From: Bacillus sp. (in: firmicutes)
GTDB lineage: Bacteria; Bacillota; Bacilli; Bacillales; Bacillaceae_J
DNA: 64,000 nucleotides
NCBI GenBank assembly: GCA_012842745.1
Contig: DUSF01000049.1
Coordinates: 62,001 to 126,000, forward strand
Direction of reading: 5' to 3'
The position numbers and the translations under genes are program-made. Shown here piece by piece: positions 8,027-17,101 of this stretch (positions are counted from its first letter, which is position 1; the number at the start of each line of letters is the position of its first letter). A model generated the notes under the pieces. It searched no databases. It saw only the letters and a program-made list of their open reading frames with translations, and was not told where the DNA came from.

Positions 8027-8911
8027 TTGGCAGAGGAAAAATACAGTAATCTTAGATTAGGAGAACGAGGAGCAATTATTAGTATTATTGCTTATATATG
8101 TCTTTCCGTTTTAAAATTAGTAATTGGATATATAAGTGATTCTGCTGCTTTAAAAGCAGATGGTCTAAACAATACAACCGATATCATTGCATCTATTGCT
8201 GTACTTATTGGACTAAAGCTTTCACAAAAACCACCTGATAAAGATCATAGGTATGGTCATTGGAAAAGCGAAACCATTGCATCAATGGTTGCTTCCTTTA
8301 TTATGGCAGCAGTGGGTATACAAGTATTACTCGAGGCTATTACGTCAATGTTTCAAGGTGGGAAAGAGTCGCCCAACATTATAGCAGCTTATGCAGGTGT
8401 TTTTTCTGCATTAGTCATGTATTTTGTCTATCGCTACAATAAAAAGCTAGCGATTAAAATTAACAGCAAATCAGTTATGGCAGCTGCAAAAGATAACATT
8501 TCAGATGCTTGGGTAAGTATAGGAACTGCAGTGGGTATTTTCGGTTCACAATTAAATATGCCTTGGCTTGATACAGTAACAGCTATTATTGTAGGTTTAT
8601 TAATTTGTAAGACCGCTTTTGATATTTTTAAACAAGCTTCTCATGAACTTTCAGATGGGTTTGACCCAGATAAAATAAAACTGTATCAGAATGTAATATT
8701 AAAAGTGGAAGGAGTTAAAGGAATAAAAGGAATTAAAGGGAGAAACTATGGGAATAACGAAGTAATAGATGTTGAAGTTCTTGTTGATTCTACCCTAGAT
8801 ATTAAAGAAGCTCATGAGATAGCAACCCATATTGAAAAAGTCATGATAAAAAATTATGGAGTATACGATGTTCATGTACATGTAGAGCCAGATTTATTCA
8901 ACTTTCAATAG
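8027..8911 (+). CDS. Cation diffusion facilitator (CDF) family metal exporter
   Basis: Inner-membrane divalent metal/proton antiporter of 294 residues. Membrane segments occupy about residues 15-205 and a cytoplasmic ferredoxin-like domain about 205-290 (HVHVEPD at the end). Metal-site motifs are ADGLNNTTD in the second membrane helix, DHRYGHWKSE after it, and AAKDNISDAW in the fifth. The GLNN form resembles Bacillus Mn exporters of the MneS/MneP type more than zinc exporters, but the substrate is not settled. The TTG start at 8027 follows GGAGGGG at 7 bases. It is a single gene; no metal-sensing riboswitch was seen upstream. Confidence 0.9.
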   Translation: MAEEKYSNLRLGERGAIISIIAYICLSVLKLVIGYISDSAALKADGLNNTTDIIASIAVLIGLKLSQKPPDKDHRYGHWKSETIASMVASFIMAAVGIQVLLEAITSMFQGGKESPNIIAAYAGVFSALVMYFVYRYNKKLAIKINSKSVMAAAKDNISDAWVSIGTAVGIFGSQLNMPWLDTVTAIIVGLLICKTAFDIFKQASHELSDGFDPDKIKLYQNVILKVEGVKGIKGIKGRNYGNNEVIDVEVLVDSTLDIKEAHEIATHIEKVMIKNYGVYDVHVHVEPDLFNFQ

Positions 8912-9105
8912 ATATAGATTATGAAAAGATACATTATTTTAAATAAAATAACATAAGTCAAATTCCTTAACGTAAAGGTATTTGGCTATATTTATGTCGA
9001 AAATTACTTATGTACAAAGTTGCCGAAATGTTTGGTACCCCTATAATTAAAGAGTAAGCCCGAATCATAATAAAGTAGGGAAACCTCTTTTGTGGCTTCC
9101 CCCTT
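8912..9105. other. Downstream region of the CDF gene with a weak terminator
   Basis: CAAATTCCTT (8959-8968) and AAAGGTATTTG (8974-8984) can form an imperfect hairpin after the CDF gene, followed by GCTATATTTA. This is a weak terminator candidate. No gene is seen here. Confidence 0.4.
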
Positions 9106-9245
9106 ATGGCTTATTTGTCGACCGTAAAAGATGCCTTTATACACTCGGACCAAGGAAGCCATTACACAAGCCCGAGATATCAAAAGTTATAAAAAAACAT
9201 AGCCTAGGCCAATCTACTCCATCATAAAAATTTTCATGTGTGAGC
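9106..9245 (+). pseudogene. Remnant of an IS3-family transposase
   Basis: The plus strand encodes AFIHSDQGSHYTSPRYQKL, the hallmark of the IS3-family DDE integrase core (second catalytic Asp in HSDQG). The frame then stops. A shift of one base restores KKHSLGQSTPS, matching the usual following segment, and then homology is lost. No start, inverted repeats or the rest of the transposase are visible, so this is a decayed fragment. Confidence 0.7.
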
Positions 9246-9345
9246 CTATTTAAATATCCCCAGAAACTTTCATCAGTATAAGGTTTTAGTGCTATTAATA
9301 ATGTATCCATTGATATGAATTGCTCCCTTTCTAAAAAATCACACT

Positions 9346-10539
9346 TTATACCGCCTCATTTGTCCATTCTTTATCATCATGAACGAATAACAAACCGAGT
9401 TCATGGTGTTCGCCGTCATAAAGAGCTCTTTGGACAAAGCGCACTTCTCCATTATAGTCCAACACTTCTAGCTTACAATAAGCACGATTTACTTGTAGCG
9501 CCTCATAAAATTCTTTTTCCGTACGAACTTCGTTTCCATTTACTTTTGTAATTAACTCGCCAACTAAAAGTGACATTTTTTCGGCCGGAGAATTCGGAAT
9601 CACTCCTAAGATAACGATGCCATTATTATTGTTGGCGAAATAAGAAGCACTGTTGTTATCGGACGTATGTTGTCTAAAAGAAATGAACTCACGACCAACG
9701 ATGGCAATGACAGCTGAAATAACAGCCAAAACAGGAAGCCAATACGCACCAACGGTGAACGCTGTTACGATTAATGCTAATAAAAGTACTCGTCTCGCTG
9801 TTTTTTGAATGGCCTCTTTTGGCAAGGATGCCTGCACTTGCTGCTGGAAGCCGATTGCAAATGGGACGGCAACTAACGAAAATGTTGCAAATGGCGTCGT
9901 AATGACGGGCCACCATTGAAACACCGAAGTAATCGCATCCCCCGGAATCAACAATAGCACAGGGACCATCCATAGTTTTTTTGCTTCATGAAGGCCAACT
10001 TGCTTTCCTCGTTTACTTTTTTTCAATTTCGGTGAAGTGTGCAAATGACCTTTACGTAAAATTAAAAAACCTTCCACAAATAGCAACACAGCTAGCAAAA
10101 TAGACATAAACAAATAGGAATTACTTGTTATGTCTGTCATCCATTTTGAAACGAAGGAATTTTCTATCGTTAGTTTTGGCAGCAACAACGAAAGAACGAT
10201 CGCAATGCTGACAACAAAAGCTGGAGAAAGCAAGCGCGGCTGCATTGTCAGCATAAATAAAATCGTTAACAATGATGTCAATGCAATAAAACCTACCGGA
10301 ATTACCACTCCTAACCCGAGCATGACAATTGACACGCATAACCCTGCAACTAGTCCTGATAGGGCAAATCCACTCCATTCAAGGTTAAAAGGTTGAATGC
10401 GGATGTTAAAATCCTTCCGTTCTCTTTTTGTACGGCGTATTCCGAGTAGGAATACAAAAAGCAATAATATATATAAAGCTGGGTTTAGGAAAAACCTTCC
10501 TAACCCAAACAAAAGCTCAATTAGCCATGCTTCGGCCAT
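9346..10539 (-). CDS. minJ: MinJ-like division-site PDZ membrane protein
   Basis: Bridges DivIVA and MinCD at the division site and poles in Bacillus. The protein has 397 residues, equal to what I recall for the B. subtilis protein. Several membrane segments fill about residues 5-290 and a C-terminal PDZ domain (about 305-375) is seen in GIVILGVIPNSPAEKM and LLVGELITKVNGNEV. The start ATG follows AAAGGA at 9 bases. It lies directly after ctpB, as in Bacillus genomes, with a terminator-like hairpin between them. Confidence 0.88.
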   Translation of the reverse strand: MAEAWLIELLFGLGRFFLNPALYILLLFVFLLGIRRTKRERKDFNIRIQPFNLEWSGFALSGLVAGLCVSIVMLGLGVVIPVGFIALTSLLTILFMLTMQPRLLSPAFVVSIAIVLSLLLPKLTIENSFVSKWMTDITSNSYLFMSILLAVLLFVEGFLILRKGHLHTSPKLKKSKRGKQVGLHEAKKLWMVPVLLLIPGDAITSVFQWWPVITTPFATFSLVAVPFAIGFQQQVQASLPKEAIQKTARRVLLLALIVTAFTVGAYWLPVLAVISAVIAIVGREFISFRQHTSDNNSASYFANNNNGIVILGVIPNSPAEKMSLLVGELITKVNGNEVRTEKEFYEALQVNRAYCKLEVLDYNGEVRFVQRALYDGEHHELGLLFVHDDKEWTNEAV

Positions 10540-10555
10540 AAAGCACCATCCTTTA

Positions 10556-10593
10556 TAACAAAAAATATATCCGTATTTCTATACGGATATATT
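10556..10593 (-). terminator. Terminator after ctpB
   Basis: AATATATCCGTAT and ATACGGATATATT form a 13-bp stem with a 4-base loop, followed on the minus strand by TTTTTGTT. It lies between ctpB and minJ and would end the ctpB transcript. Confidence 0.75.
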
Positions 10594-10624
10594 CGACAAG
10601 TATCCCCTGACTCCTGCCAGTTCT

Positions 10625-12073
10625 TTATTTATACAATATTTTCATAGCGGTTTGTAGTTGGATATCATTTTTCTCATCTTTTACAGCTTCAATAATTTTT
10701 TCTTGAAGCTTTTTGGCTGTATCTTTATCAATTTGTCCTGTAACCGGAAGTCCATTTGCTTTTTGGAATGCTTGAACAGCCACCTCTGTTTGCTTGCTAA
10801 AATAGCCATCATGGCGACCAGGCTCAAAACCAAGTCCTTTTAACATGAGTTGTGCACTTTTAACCTGCTCATTATTTACGTCAAATGCCAACGGTTCCTT
10901 TTCGATATGGAGTGGGCTTGAATAAAAATAATCGGGCTGTTTAACTTCTACAGTTGGTTTCACACCCTTTTCATGTATCCAATTTCCGTCAGGTGTCAGC
11001 CATTTAAATAATGTTAGCTTAAGATTGCTGCCATCACCGAGCGGTACAGCTTGCTGAACAGTACCTTTACCAAATGAAGTTTCACCGATAATATCATAAC
11101 CGCCCGCTTCTTTTAAAGCACCTGCTAAAATTTCCGAAGCTGAAGCGCTGCCTTGGTCAATTAATACTGTGATTGGATAGTTTTTCTTTTCTTTCAAAGA
11201 TGAGAAATAACGTTTTTTCTCACCATTACGATTTTCGATTTGGACATATGGTTTTTCATCTGTCACTATAAGCTTCAAGATATCTTCCACGCTTTGTAAA
11301 TAGCCGCCCGGATTGCCGCGAACATCTATGACTAATCCAGCAATTTTTTTGTCTTCAAGCTCTTTTAGTTGTTCTGTAAAGTCTTTCGCTGTGTCTTCTG
11401 AAAAGCTAGTGATTTCAATATAGCCGATTTTGTTATTTTTGTATTCCTTTACTTTGCTATAAACGGTTTCAATTGGTATTTCATCTCGTGTAACTTCTAT
11501 TTTTAATTTGCCAGTTACACCGGGTCGCTCAATTTCAAGAATAGCCTTAGAGCCTTTTTTGCCACGGATTTTTAGCACAGCTTCATAGAGGTCAAGACCT
11601 GTTAGGCTTTTTCCATCGACGCTCAAAATATGGTCATTCGGCTTAAGTCCTGCTTTTTCCGCAGGTGAATCTTTAAATGGCGCAACAATCGTTACTTTGC
11701 CATCGGTCATGCTCACCTCTGCGCCAATACCCTCAAAAGATGAATCCAATGATTGTTCAAATTGGCTTGCTGTTTTTTTGTCCATATAGACGGAATACGG
11801 ATCCTTAAGCGTATTCACCATTCCAGAAATGGCGCCTTCCACGAGATCCTTCGTGTCAACATCTTCAACATAGCTTCCAGAAATGAGCTCTAAAGCTTGC
11901 TTAATCTTGGCATAATCCTTTTCGATGCCCTTATCATCCTTAACAAAAACACTGCCAAGCTGGGCATTGCCATTTATTCCGTTAAATAAAAAATAAGAAA
12001 TTCCAGCCCCAGCAAAAAGAGATAATGCCATTAATACAAAAACTATACTTTTGCGAATTCTCAAACCACTCAC
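10625..12073 (-). CDS. ctpB: C-terminal processing serine protease CtpB (S41A family)
   Basis: Secreted, membrane-anchored carboxyl-terminal protease; in Bacillus CtpB cleaves SpoIVFA during pro-sigma-K activation. N-terminal membrane anchor (about 9-32), PDZ domain (about 105-185, with IVAPFKDSPAEKAGL), and S41 catalytic domain with the Ser in DQGSASASEILAGAL and the general-base Lys in TSFGKGTVQQAVPLGDG. A peptidoglycan-binding domain follows at about 405-470 (LMLKGLGFEPGRHDGYF). The start is uncertain: GTG at 12073 begins the longest frame, but GGGGTG six bases before the TTG at 12064 fits a shorter protein better. Confidence 0.92.
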   Translation of the reverse strand: MSGLRIRKSIVFVLMALSLFAGAGISYFLFNGINGNAQLGSVFVKDDKGIEKDYAKIKQALELISGSYVEDVDTKDLVEGAISGMVNTLKDPYSVYMDKKTASQFEQSLDSSFEGIGAEVSMTDGKVTIVAPFKDSPAEKAGLKPNDHILSVDGKSLTGLDLYEAVLKIRGKKGSKAILEIERPGVTGKLKIEVTRDEIPIETVYSKVKEYKNNKIGYIEITSFSEDTAKDFTEQLKELEDKKIAGLVIDVRGNPGGYLQSVEDILKLIVTDEKPYVQIENRNGEKKRYFSSLKEKKNYPITVLIDQGSASASEILAGALKEAGGYDIIGETSFGKGTVQQAVPLGDGSNLKLTLFKWLTPDGNWIHEKGVKPTVEVKQPDYFYSSPLHIEKEPLAFDVNNEQVKSAQLMLKGLGFEPGRHDGYFSKQTEVAVQAFQKANGLPVTGQIDKDTAKKLQEKIIEAVKDEKNDIQLQTAMKILYK

Positions 12074-12133
12074 CCCAATTACAAGTTCACCTTCCTATTG
12101 TATCACATTTACTATTGTGCAGGAAAAGGCATC

Positions 12134-12192
12134 ACATTAGAAAAACACGCCATTTGCTGACAATAGCAAATGGCGATGTTTTTCTTATACTT
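12134..12192. repeat. Repeated hairpin element, copy 1 (terminator of the envC-like gene)
   Basis: AGAAAAACA-CGCCATTTGCT pairs with AGCAAATGGCG-A-TGTTTTTCT in a long stem. A near-identical 58-base block lies at 24266-24323 with a paired base change. On the minus strand it could terminate the envC-like gene (GTTTTTCT after the stem). Confidence 0.75.
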
Positions 12193-12296
12193 TAATCCCC
12201 TAATGAAGTTAAAGGTTCATAAAGTACAAAAATAGTGCGATGCCCTCATTTGTCTTTACACTTTATGCTAAGCTTGTACGCTTTATGTTCATAAAG
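12193..12296. other. Short repeats downstream of the envC-like gene
   Basis: GTTCATAAAGT occurs twice (near 12211 and 12288), with related TTTATG segments between. No gene is seen and the meaning is unknown. Confidence 0.35.
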
Positions 12297-13517
12297 TTAA
12301 AAGCTGACATATTTCCTTGGATCTACTGAATTTGATTTTGACGCATTCCATGATCCTTCATGGATTTCAAAATGAAGGTGGGCACCGTAGGAGTGGCCAG
12401 TATTCCCCATGTATCCTAATAAATCACCCTTACTTACTGTCTCACCTTCAGAAACACTGCGACTTTCCAGATGGGCATAAACGGTTGTGTACATTTTGCC
12501 ATTCACATTATGTGATAAAAAGACAACATTCCCATATGATGATGAGTAGTAGGAACGAAAGACGATACCGTCAGCTACGGCAACAATCGGTACACTTGAG
12601 CCACGTTTCCCGATATCAATACCCGCATGGAGCTTCCCCCAGCGTTGACCATAATTTGATGTAACAGGCCCATTTGCAGGCTTCATAAAGGTGCCATCTG
12701 TTACTGGAGGCTTTTCACCTCGTTTTTTGGCTTCTTCAATGCGTCTTTGTTGCTCTAGCCATTGTTGATAAAGACGTCTATAGGATTCTTCTTGCTTCCT
12801 TAAAATTTCAGCTTCCTCTGCTTGATCCAACATTTCTTCTTCAATTTGTTGTTCCTGTTCCTTAAGCTTTTTCATTAATGTTTCTTTTTCACCTTTTTGT
12901 GAAAGAAAGGTTTGCTCGTCAGCTTTAAGTTCCGCTTTTTTTTGTTCCAACTGTTTAAGCTTCGCTTGTACTTCTACCTTTAATTCCTCAAGCTGCTCTT
13001 TATCATTCATATGAGCATGCAAAATATCTTTATCCTGCTGCACGATAATCGACACTGCATTGGCACGATCAAGAAAATCGCCAAAACTTTTTGCCCCAAG
13101 CAGTACATCCAGATAACTAACAACACCGCCGCTCTCCTGTACAGAGAGAACTCTTGTTTTTAATGCTTCATCCCTTTTTTCAATTTTTATTTCGAGCTCT
13201 TTAATATGGGCACTCAGCCTTTCAATTTCTGATTTCGTCGTTTTGATTTCTGCTTCTTTTTGGCGAATTCTTTCAGCCGTTTCAGCTACTGCTAAATCGA
13301 TTCTCTTTATTTCCGCATTAACCTTTGCTTGTTCATTTTCAAGCTGATTAATTTCACTCTTTTTTTGTTGAACCTCTTTATTCAAATTTTGACGCTTACC
13401 ATGTACTTCATTAATTTTTTGCTTTAGTTCTTGGTTGGCAGATGCATGGTTGCTGAAAAAAGTATAACCACCGAAAGCAATCATTACGGATAAAATGACA
13501 ACAAAAAACTTTCGCAC
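12297..13517 (-). CDS. EnvC-like murein hydrolase/activator (coiled coil plus M23 domain)
   Basis: Secreted cell-wall factor of 406 residues. A signal peptide (1-27, ending near ASA) is followed by long coiled coils (about 28-115 and 155-265) and a C-terminal LytM/M23 domain (about 285-400). The zinc-ligand positions appear intact: HAGIDIG and HLHFEIHE. It could therefore be an active endopeptidase rather than only an activator. The position next to ftsEX suggests control by FtsX, as for EnvC or PcsB-type proteins; this is inference. The GTG start follows AGGGGG at about 11 bases. A gap of 52 bases separates it from ftsX. Confidence 0.85.
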   Translation of the reverse strand: MRKFFVVILSVMIAFGGYTFFSNHASANQELKQKINEVHGKRQNLNKEVQQKKSEINQLENEQAKVNAEIKRIDLAVAETAERIRQKEAEIKTTKSEIERLSAHIKELEIKIEKRDEALKTRVLSVQESGGVVSYLDVLLGAKSFGDFLDRANAVSIIVQQDKDILHAHMNDKEQLEELKVEVQAKLKQLEQKKAELKADEQTFLSQKGEKETLMKKLKEQEQQIEEEMLDQAEEAEILRKQEESYRRLYQQWLEQQRRIEEAKKRGEKPPVTDGTFMKPANGPVTSNYGQRWGKLHAGIDIGKRGSSVPIVAVADGIVFRSYYSSSYGNVVFLSHNVNGKMYTTVYAHLESRSVSEGETVSKGDLLGYMGNTGHSYGAHLHFEIHEGSWNASKSNSVDPRKYVSF

Positions 13518-13569
13518 CGCACTTTCATCCCCCTATTTTATAATCTTCATTTTTCCTATAAAACTATAA

Positions 13570-14463
13570 CTACGCCTTCAAAAACTTTCGAACTGACATT
13601 AAGCTGCCCCAAACACCGATAAAAGCACCAATAATCACAAGAATGAAAGCAACCTGAAAGGCGAAAGGATTAAATGGCAGCATTTGGATGAAAGTGTCGT
13701 GAAGCTTAGGCTGAAGTGTTTTATATAGGTAATCGTAGCTAAATAATATTAAAACAATCGGTGTGAGCGCACCCATAACACCAAGCAATAAGCCTTCAAG
13801 AAAAAAAGGCCAGCGGATGAAAGAATTCGTTGCTCCAACGAGTCTCATAATTTCAATTTCTCTTTTTCTAGCAAAAATCGTAATTTTTATAGTGTTCGAG
13901 ATTAGAAACATCGCCGTAAATATTAACCCTATTATGAGAGCAAGGCCGATATTTCTAGAAATATTGACAAATTTAAATAATTTTTCAACTGTCCCTTGTC
14001 CATAATTAACTCGTTCAACATTCTTAAATTTCTCAATTTGTTTGGCAACTTGCGGAATCATTTGCGGATCTTTTGTTTTGATTACAAAAACATCGCGCAA
14101 CGGATTTTCGTCTTTTAACGATTCGAAGGCTTTGCCCTCTTCACCAAAGCTAGCAATAATTTCCTGCAATTCTTTTTCCTTTGGCGAAAAAACTACCGTG
14201 TCGATTTCTTGTATTTTTTTGATTTGTAGTTCAAGCTGTTTGACTTGTGCTTCATTTGCAACTGAATCAATATGGACTCTTATTTCAACGTCTTTTTCGA
14301 CAGTTGTTGCAAAGTTATTTAAATTCATCATAATCACAAGAAAAATCCCTACTAAAAGCAATGTAACCGTAACCGCGCTAACTGAGGCAAATGACATTAA
14401 TCCATTTCTTACAATATTTTTGCCACCCTCTCTAAGATGTCGATATATTGTATTAACTGTCAT
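13570..14463 (-). CDS. ftsX: Cell division ABC-transporter-like permease FtsX
   Basis: Membrane partner of FtsE that transmits a signal to cell-wall hydrolases (in Bacillus, CwlO). The protein has 297 residues: one N-terminal membrane segment (about 21-45), a large outside domain (about 50-165), then three membrane segments with an FtsX-family core (ARKREIEIMRLVGATNSFI). The start ATG at 14463 is preferred, with GAGGTG 9 bases before it; the longer upstream frame lies wholly inside ftsE. It overlaps ftsE by 11 bases, indicating coupling. Confidence 0.93.
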   Translation of the reverse strand: MTVNTIYRHLREGGKNIVRNGLMSFASVSAVTVTLLLVGIFLVIMMNLNNFATTVEKDVEIRVHIDSVANEAQVKQLELQIKKIQEIDTVVFSPKEKELQEIIASFGEEGKAFESLKDENPLRDVFVIKTKDPQMIPQVAKQIEKFKNVERVNYGQGTVEKLFKFVNISRNIGLALIIGLIFTAMFLISNTIKITIFARKREIEIMRLVGATNSFIRWPFFLEGLLLGVMGALTPIVLILFSYDYLYKTLQPKLHDTFIQMLPFNPFAFQVAFILVIIGAFIGVWGSLMSVRKFLKA

Positions 14464-15139
14464 AGCCGTATTCACCTCGGTTTTCGTCCCTCGCAATGCG
14501 CCCGCTTTCAATTGCGATGACACGCTTCCGCATTGTATTTACAATTTCTTTATTATGCGTTGCCATGACAACGGTCGTTCCTCGATTATTAATTTCCTCA
14601 AAAAGCTCCATAATTCCCCATGAGGAGTCAGGGTCCAAATTTCCTGTTGGCTCATCAGCTATGACGATTTTGGGATAGTTCACAATCGCTCTTGCAATCG
14701 AGACGCGCTGCTGCTCCCCTCCTGAAAGTTCGGCGGGAATAAAGCGCGCTTTATGCTTCAGTTTTACAAGATCAAGAACTTCAAGTACACGCCGCTTAAT
14801 ATTCCGCGGATGCTCCTCGATTACTTCAAGTGCAAAGGCAACATTCTCGAAAACGGTTAGTTTTGGTAGCAATTTAAAGTCTTGGAAAACAACACCGATA
14901 TTTCTTCTTAACAGCGGCACTTTGCTTGCTCTTAATTTTGAAAGGTTGATTCCATTTATCATAATTGATCCTTTTGTCGGTTTCTCTTCACGGTACATCA
15001 TTTTTATAAATGTTGATTTCCCAGCACCGCTAGGGCCGACAACATATACGAATTCGCCTTGTTTAATTTGGACATTAATACCGTTTACTGCTAATACCCC
15101 ATTAGGATATTGCTTATAAACGTCTTCCATTTCTATCAT
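14453..15139 (-). CDS. ftsE: Cell division ATP-binding protein FtsE
   Basis: Cytoplasmic ATPase of the FtsEX complex, 228 residues. Walker A GPSGAGKST (Lys41), Q-loop VVFQDFKLL, signature LSGGEQQRVSIARAI, Walker B IVIADEPTGNLD, and switch His in VVMATHN. The ATG at 15139 is chosen because AGGTG precedes it at about 8 bases; a GTG three codons earlier overlaps that site. Confidence 0.95.
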   Translation of the reverse strand: MIEMEDVYKQYPNGVLAVNGINVQIKQGEFVYVVGPSGAGKSTFIKMMYREEKPTKGSIMINGINLSKLRASKVPLLRRNIGVVFQDFKLLPKLTVFENVAFALEVIEEHPRNIKRRVLEVLDLVKLKHKARFIPAELSGGEQQRVSIARAIVNYPKIVIADEPTGNLDPDSSWGIMELFEEINNRGTTVVMATHNKEIVNTMRKRVIAIESGRIARDENRGEYGYDS

Positions 15140-15280
15140 TAAAATCACACCTAAAATTCTTTTTTATTAGACACACTTTTTTATTATACCATCTATATTC
15201 GCTATTTTGAGGCAAAATTTTATTAAATTTGTTTCAATATGAGGGAATTTTCGACAAATGCTTGGATGGGCACTATAAAA

Positions 15281-15324
15281 AAAAGAGCTTTCTATACTTA
15301 GTATAGAAGCTCTTTTATTATTGG
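15281..15324 (-). terminator. Terminator of cccB
   Basis: AAAGAGCTTTCTATACT and AGTATAGAAGCTCTTT form a long stem with a T run on the minus strand, just after the cccB stop. Confidence 0.85.
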
Positions 15325-15331
15325 TTTTTTA

Positions 15332-15673
15332 TTATTTTTTTTCAGCTAACCATTCAGAAACAGCTTTAGCATCGTCACCTTGAATTAATCCTGCTGGCAT
15401 CGCGTTTTGTCCGTTTGTAATAATACCTTCAATTGCAGCAGCATCTAATCTGCTACCAACATCAGTTAAATTAGGACCAACGCCACCTTCAAGGTTTTGG
15501 CCATGACAGCTAGCACAACTTTGTTTATATACTCCTTCTGCAGCAGCGTTTTCTGTTGCAGGTGCAGCAGTTCCACCAGTTCCGCCACCATTATTAGCTG
15601 TGTTTCCACCGCCGCCACATGCACCTAGTACAAGTGCAGAGCCCATAAACAACGCAAGTAACTTTTTCTTCAT
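15332..15673 (-). CDS. cccB: Cytochrome c-551 lipoprotein
   Basis: Membrane-anchored c-type cytochrome on the outer face of the membrane, 113 residues. A lipoprotein signal has the lipobox LGAC (Cys19 lipidated), followed by a Gly/Thr/Ala-rich linker, the haem-attachment motif CASCH (Cys53, Cys56, His57) and a probable axial Met92 in NAMPAGL. It accepts electrons in the respiratory chain, probably for a cytochrome c oxidase. The position between ftsE and prfB matches B. subtilis cccB. Confidence 0.92.
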   Translation of the reverse strand: MKKKLLALFMGSALVLGACGGGGNTANNGGGTGGTAAPATENAAAEGVYKQSCASCHGQNLEGGVGPNLTDVGSRLDAAAIEGIITNGQNAMPAGLIQGDDAKAVSEWLAEKK

Positions 15674-15736
15674 CTAGTTACTCCCCCTTTTTTTGAGTAA
15701 TAGTAAATGTTGTTAAGTGTACCAAATGTTTGTACA

Positions 15737-15855
15737 CTACCCTATTATAAACAATTTTTTACACATGTAAAACCTTTCGACAAGAACATATGAATTATCT
15801 TGTACTATAATAGCGGAAATTGTGACAATTTTTTGAACAAATTGTTATAGGGTAG
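15737..15855. repeat. Imperfect inverted repeat in the cccB upstream region
   Basis: CTACCCTATTATAAACAAT (15737-15755) and ATTGTTATAGGGTAG (15841-15855) are inverted copies, differing by a 4-base insertion, in the 271-base gap between cccB and prfB. The function is unknown; they could be a distant operator pair. Confidence 0.4.
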
Positions 15856-15944
15856 TAAATCGAACACTTTGGTCATCTACAGTGATTAGTATTTGCAAAT
15901 TTTTTTACTATATCCTAGAAACTTGCATTTTTTTGTAACTACAT

Positions 15945-17055
15945 TTAATTAAAAGTACTTAGTTTTGATCTTAAATAGGCATCAATAAATGGGTCAATTT
16001 CTCCATCCATTACGGACTGTGTATTCCCAATTTCGAAATTGGTTCGGTGGTCTTTTACCAACGAATAAGGATGGAAAACGTATGAACGAATTTGACTTCC
16101 CCAACCAATTTCTTTTTGTTCGCCGCGAATTTCGTTGAGCTCGGCTTGCTGCTCTTCGATTTTTTTCTGATAAAGCTTTGCCTTTAACATTTTCATCGCT
16201 TGTTCGCGGTTTTTAATTTGTGAACGTTCTGATTGGCATGTTACGACAATGCCGGTTGGTTGATGGGTAATCCGCACAGCAGAATCCGTTGTATTAATAT
16301 GCTGCCCACCAGCACCAGTGGAACGGTACGTATCGATTTTTAAATCCGCATCACGAACTTCAATTTCAATTTCCTCATTAAATTCCGGCATAACTTCACA
16401 GGAGACAAACGACGTATGGCGACGGCCTGAAGAGTCAAATGGCGAAATCCGAACGAGACGGTGCACCCCTTTTTCAGCTTTTAAATATCCATAAGCATTA
16501 TGGCCTTTAATTAATAGTGTAACACTTTTAATTCCCGCTTCATCACCAGCCAAATAGTCAAGCGTTTCAACTTTAAAGCCTTTTCTTTCAGCCCAGCGTG
16601 TGTACATACGTAAAAGCAATGAACCCCAATCCTGGGACTCGGTACCACCGGCACCAGGATGAAGCTCTAAAATGGCATTATTTTTGTCATATGGCTCACT
16701 GAGGAGAAGCTGAAGTTCAAATTGGCTTACATCCGCTGAAAGCGACTTGATTTCTTTCTCTAGTTCTTTTTGCAAGTCCTCATCATATTCTTCTTTTAGA
16801 AGTTCATGTGTAACCTCAAGGTTTTCAAAGCTTTCGTTTAATGCGGCAAACTCGCCGACAATATCTTTAAGGCCATTTGCTTCGTTGATAATTTGCTGAG
16901 CAGCCTGTTGGTCATCCCAGAAGCTTGGCATCGACATCATTTCATCTAGCTCAGCAATTCTTTTTTCCTTCTCCTCGAGGTCAAAGAGACCCCCTAAAGC
17001 CTACTAGAATTTTCGCTATTTTATCAAGTTCTTGTTTTATTTCCACTAATTCCAT
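15945..17055 (-). CDS. prfB: Peptide chain release factor 2, made by programmed +1 frameshift
   Basis: Reads UAA and UGA stop codons. The start ATG at 17055 (GAGGTG before it) gives 24 codons ending at an in-frame UGA (16983-16981); a +1 shift at CTT-TGA-C continues for about 345 residues, total about 369, the usual RF2 size. Visible RF2 features are the stop-recognition SPF tripeptide in [10 protein letters not shown] and the GGQ motif in [18 protein letters not shown] that triggers peptide release. Annotating only the long frame would lose the N-terminus. The gene follows secA as in Bacillus. Confidence 0.95.
16980..16995 (-). promoter_or_regulatory. RF2 autoregulatory frameshift site
   Basis: On the minus strand AGGGGG (internal Shine-Dalgarno) is followed by TCT and then CTT-TGA-C, the canonical arrangement and spacing. 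Low RF2 slows termination at UGA and favours the +1 shift, so RF2 limits its own synthesis. Confidence 0.95.
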
Positions 17056-17084
17056 CGTTCTTTTTCACCTCAAAAGTTTATGTA

Positions 17085-17101
17085 AGGGGGTCTGACCCCC
17101 T
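17085..17101. terminator. GGGGGTC/GACCCCC hairpin at the secA stop
   Basis: AGGGGGTCTGACCCCCT is a near-perfect palindrome overlapping the secA stop codon. On the minus strand it lacks a clear T run, so it may attenuate rather than terminate. Its AGACCCCCT half is complementary to AGGGGGTCT at the RF2 frameshift site about 100 bases downstream. Confidence 0.5.

Noticed and set aside
7991-8442. Small plus-strand frames overlapping the CDF gene (for example 8260-8442)
   Set aside because: They lie out of frame inside a clearly conserved transporter.
14464-14523. N-terminal extension of FtsX
   Set aside because: The extra codons lie within ftsE in another frame, and the ATG at 14463 has a good ribosome site and gives the usual FtsX length.
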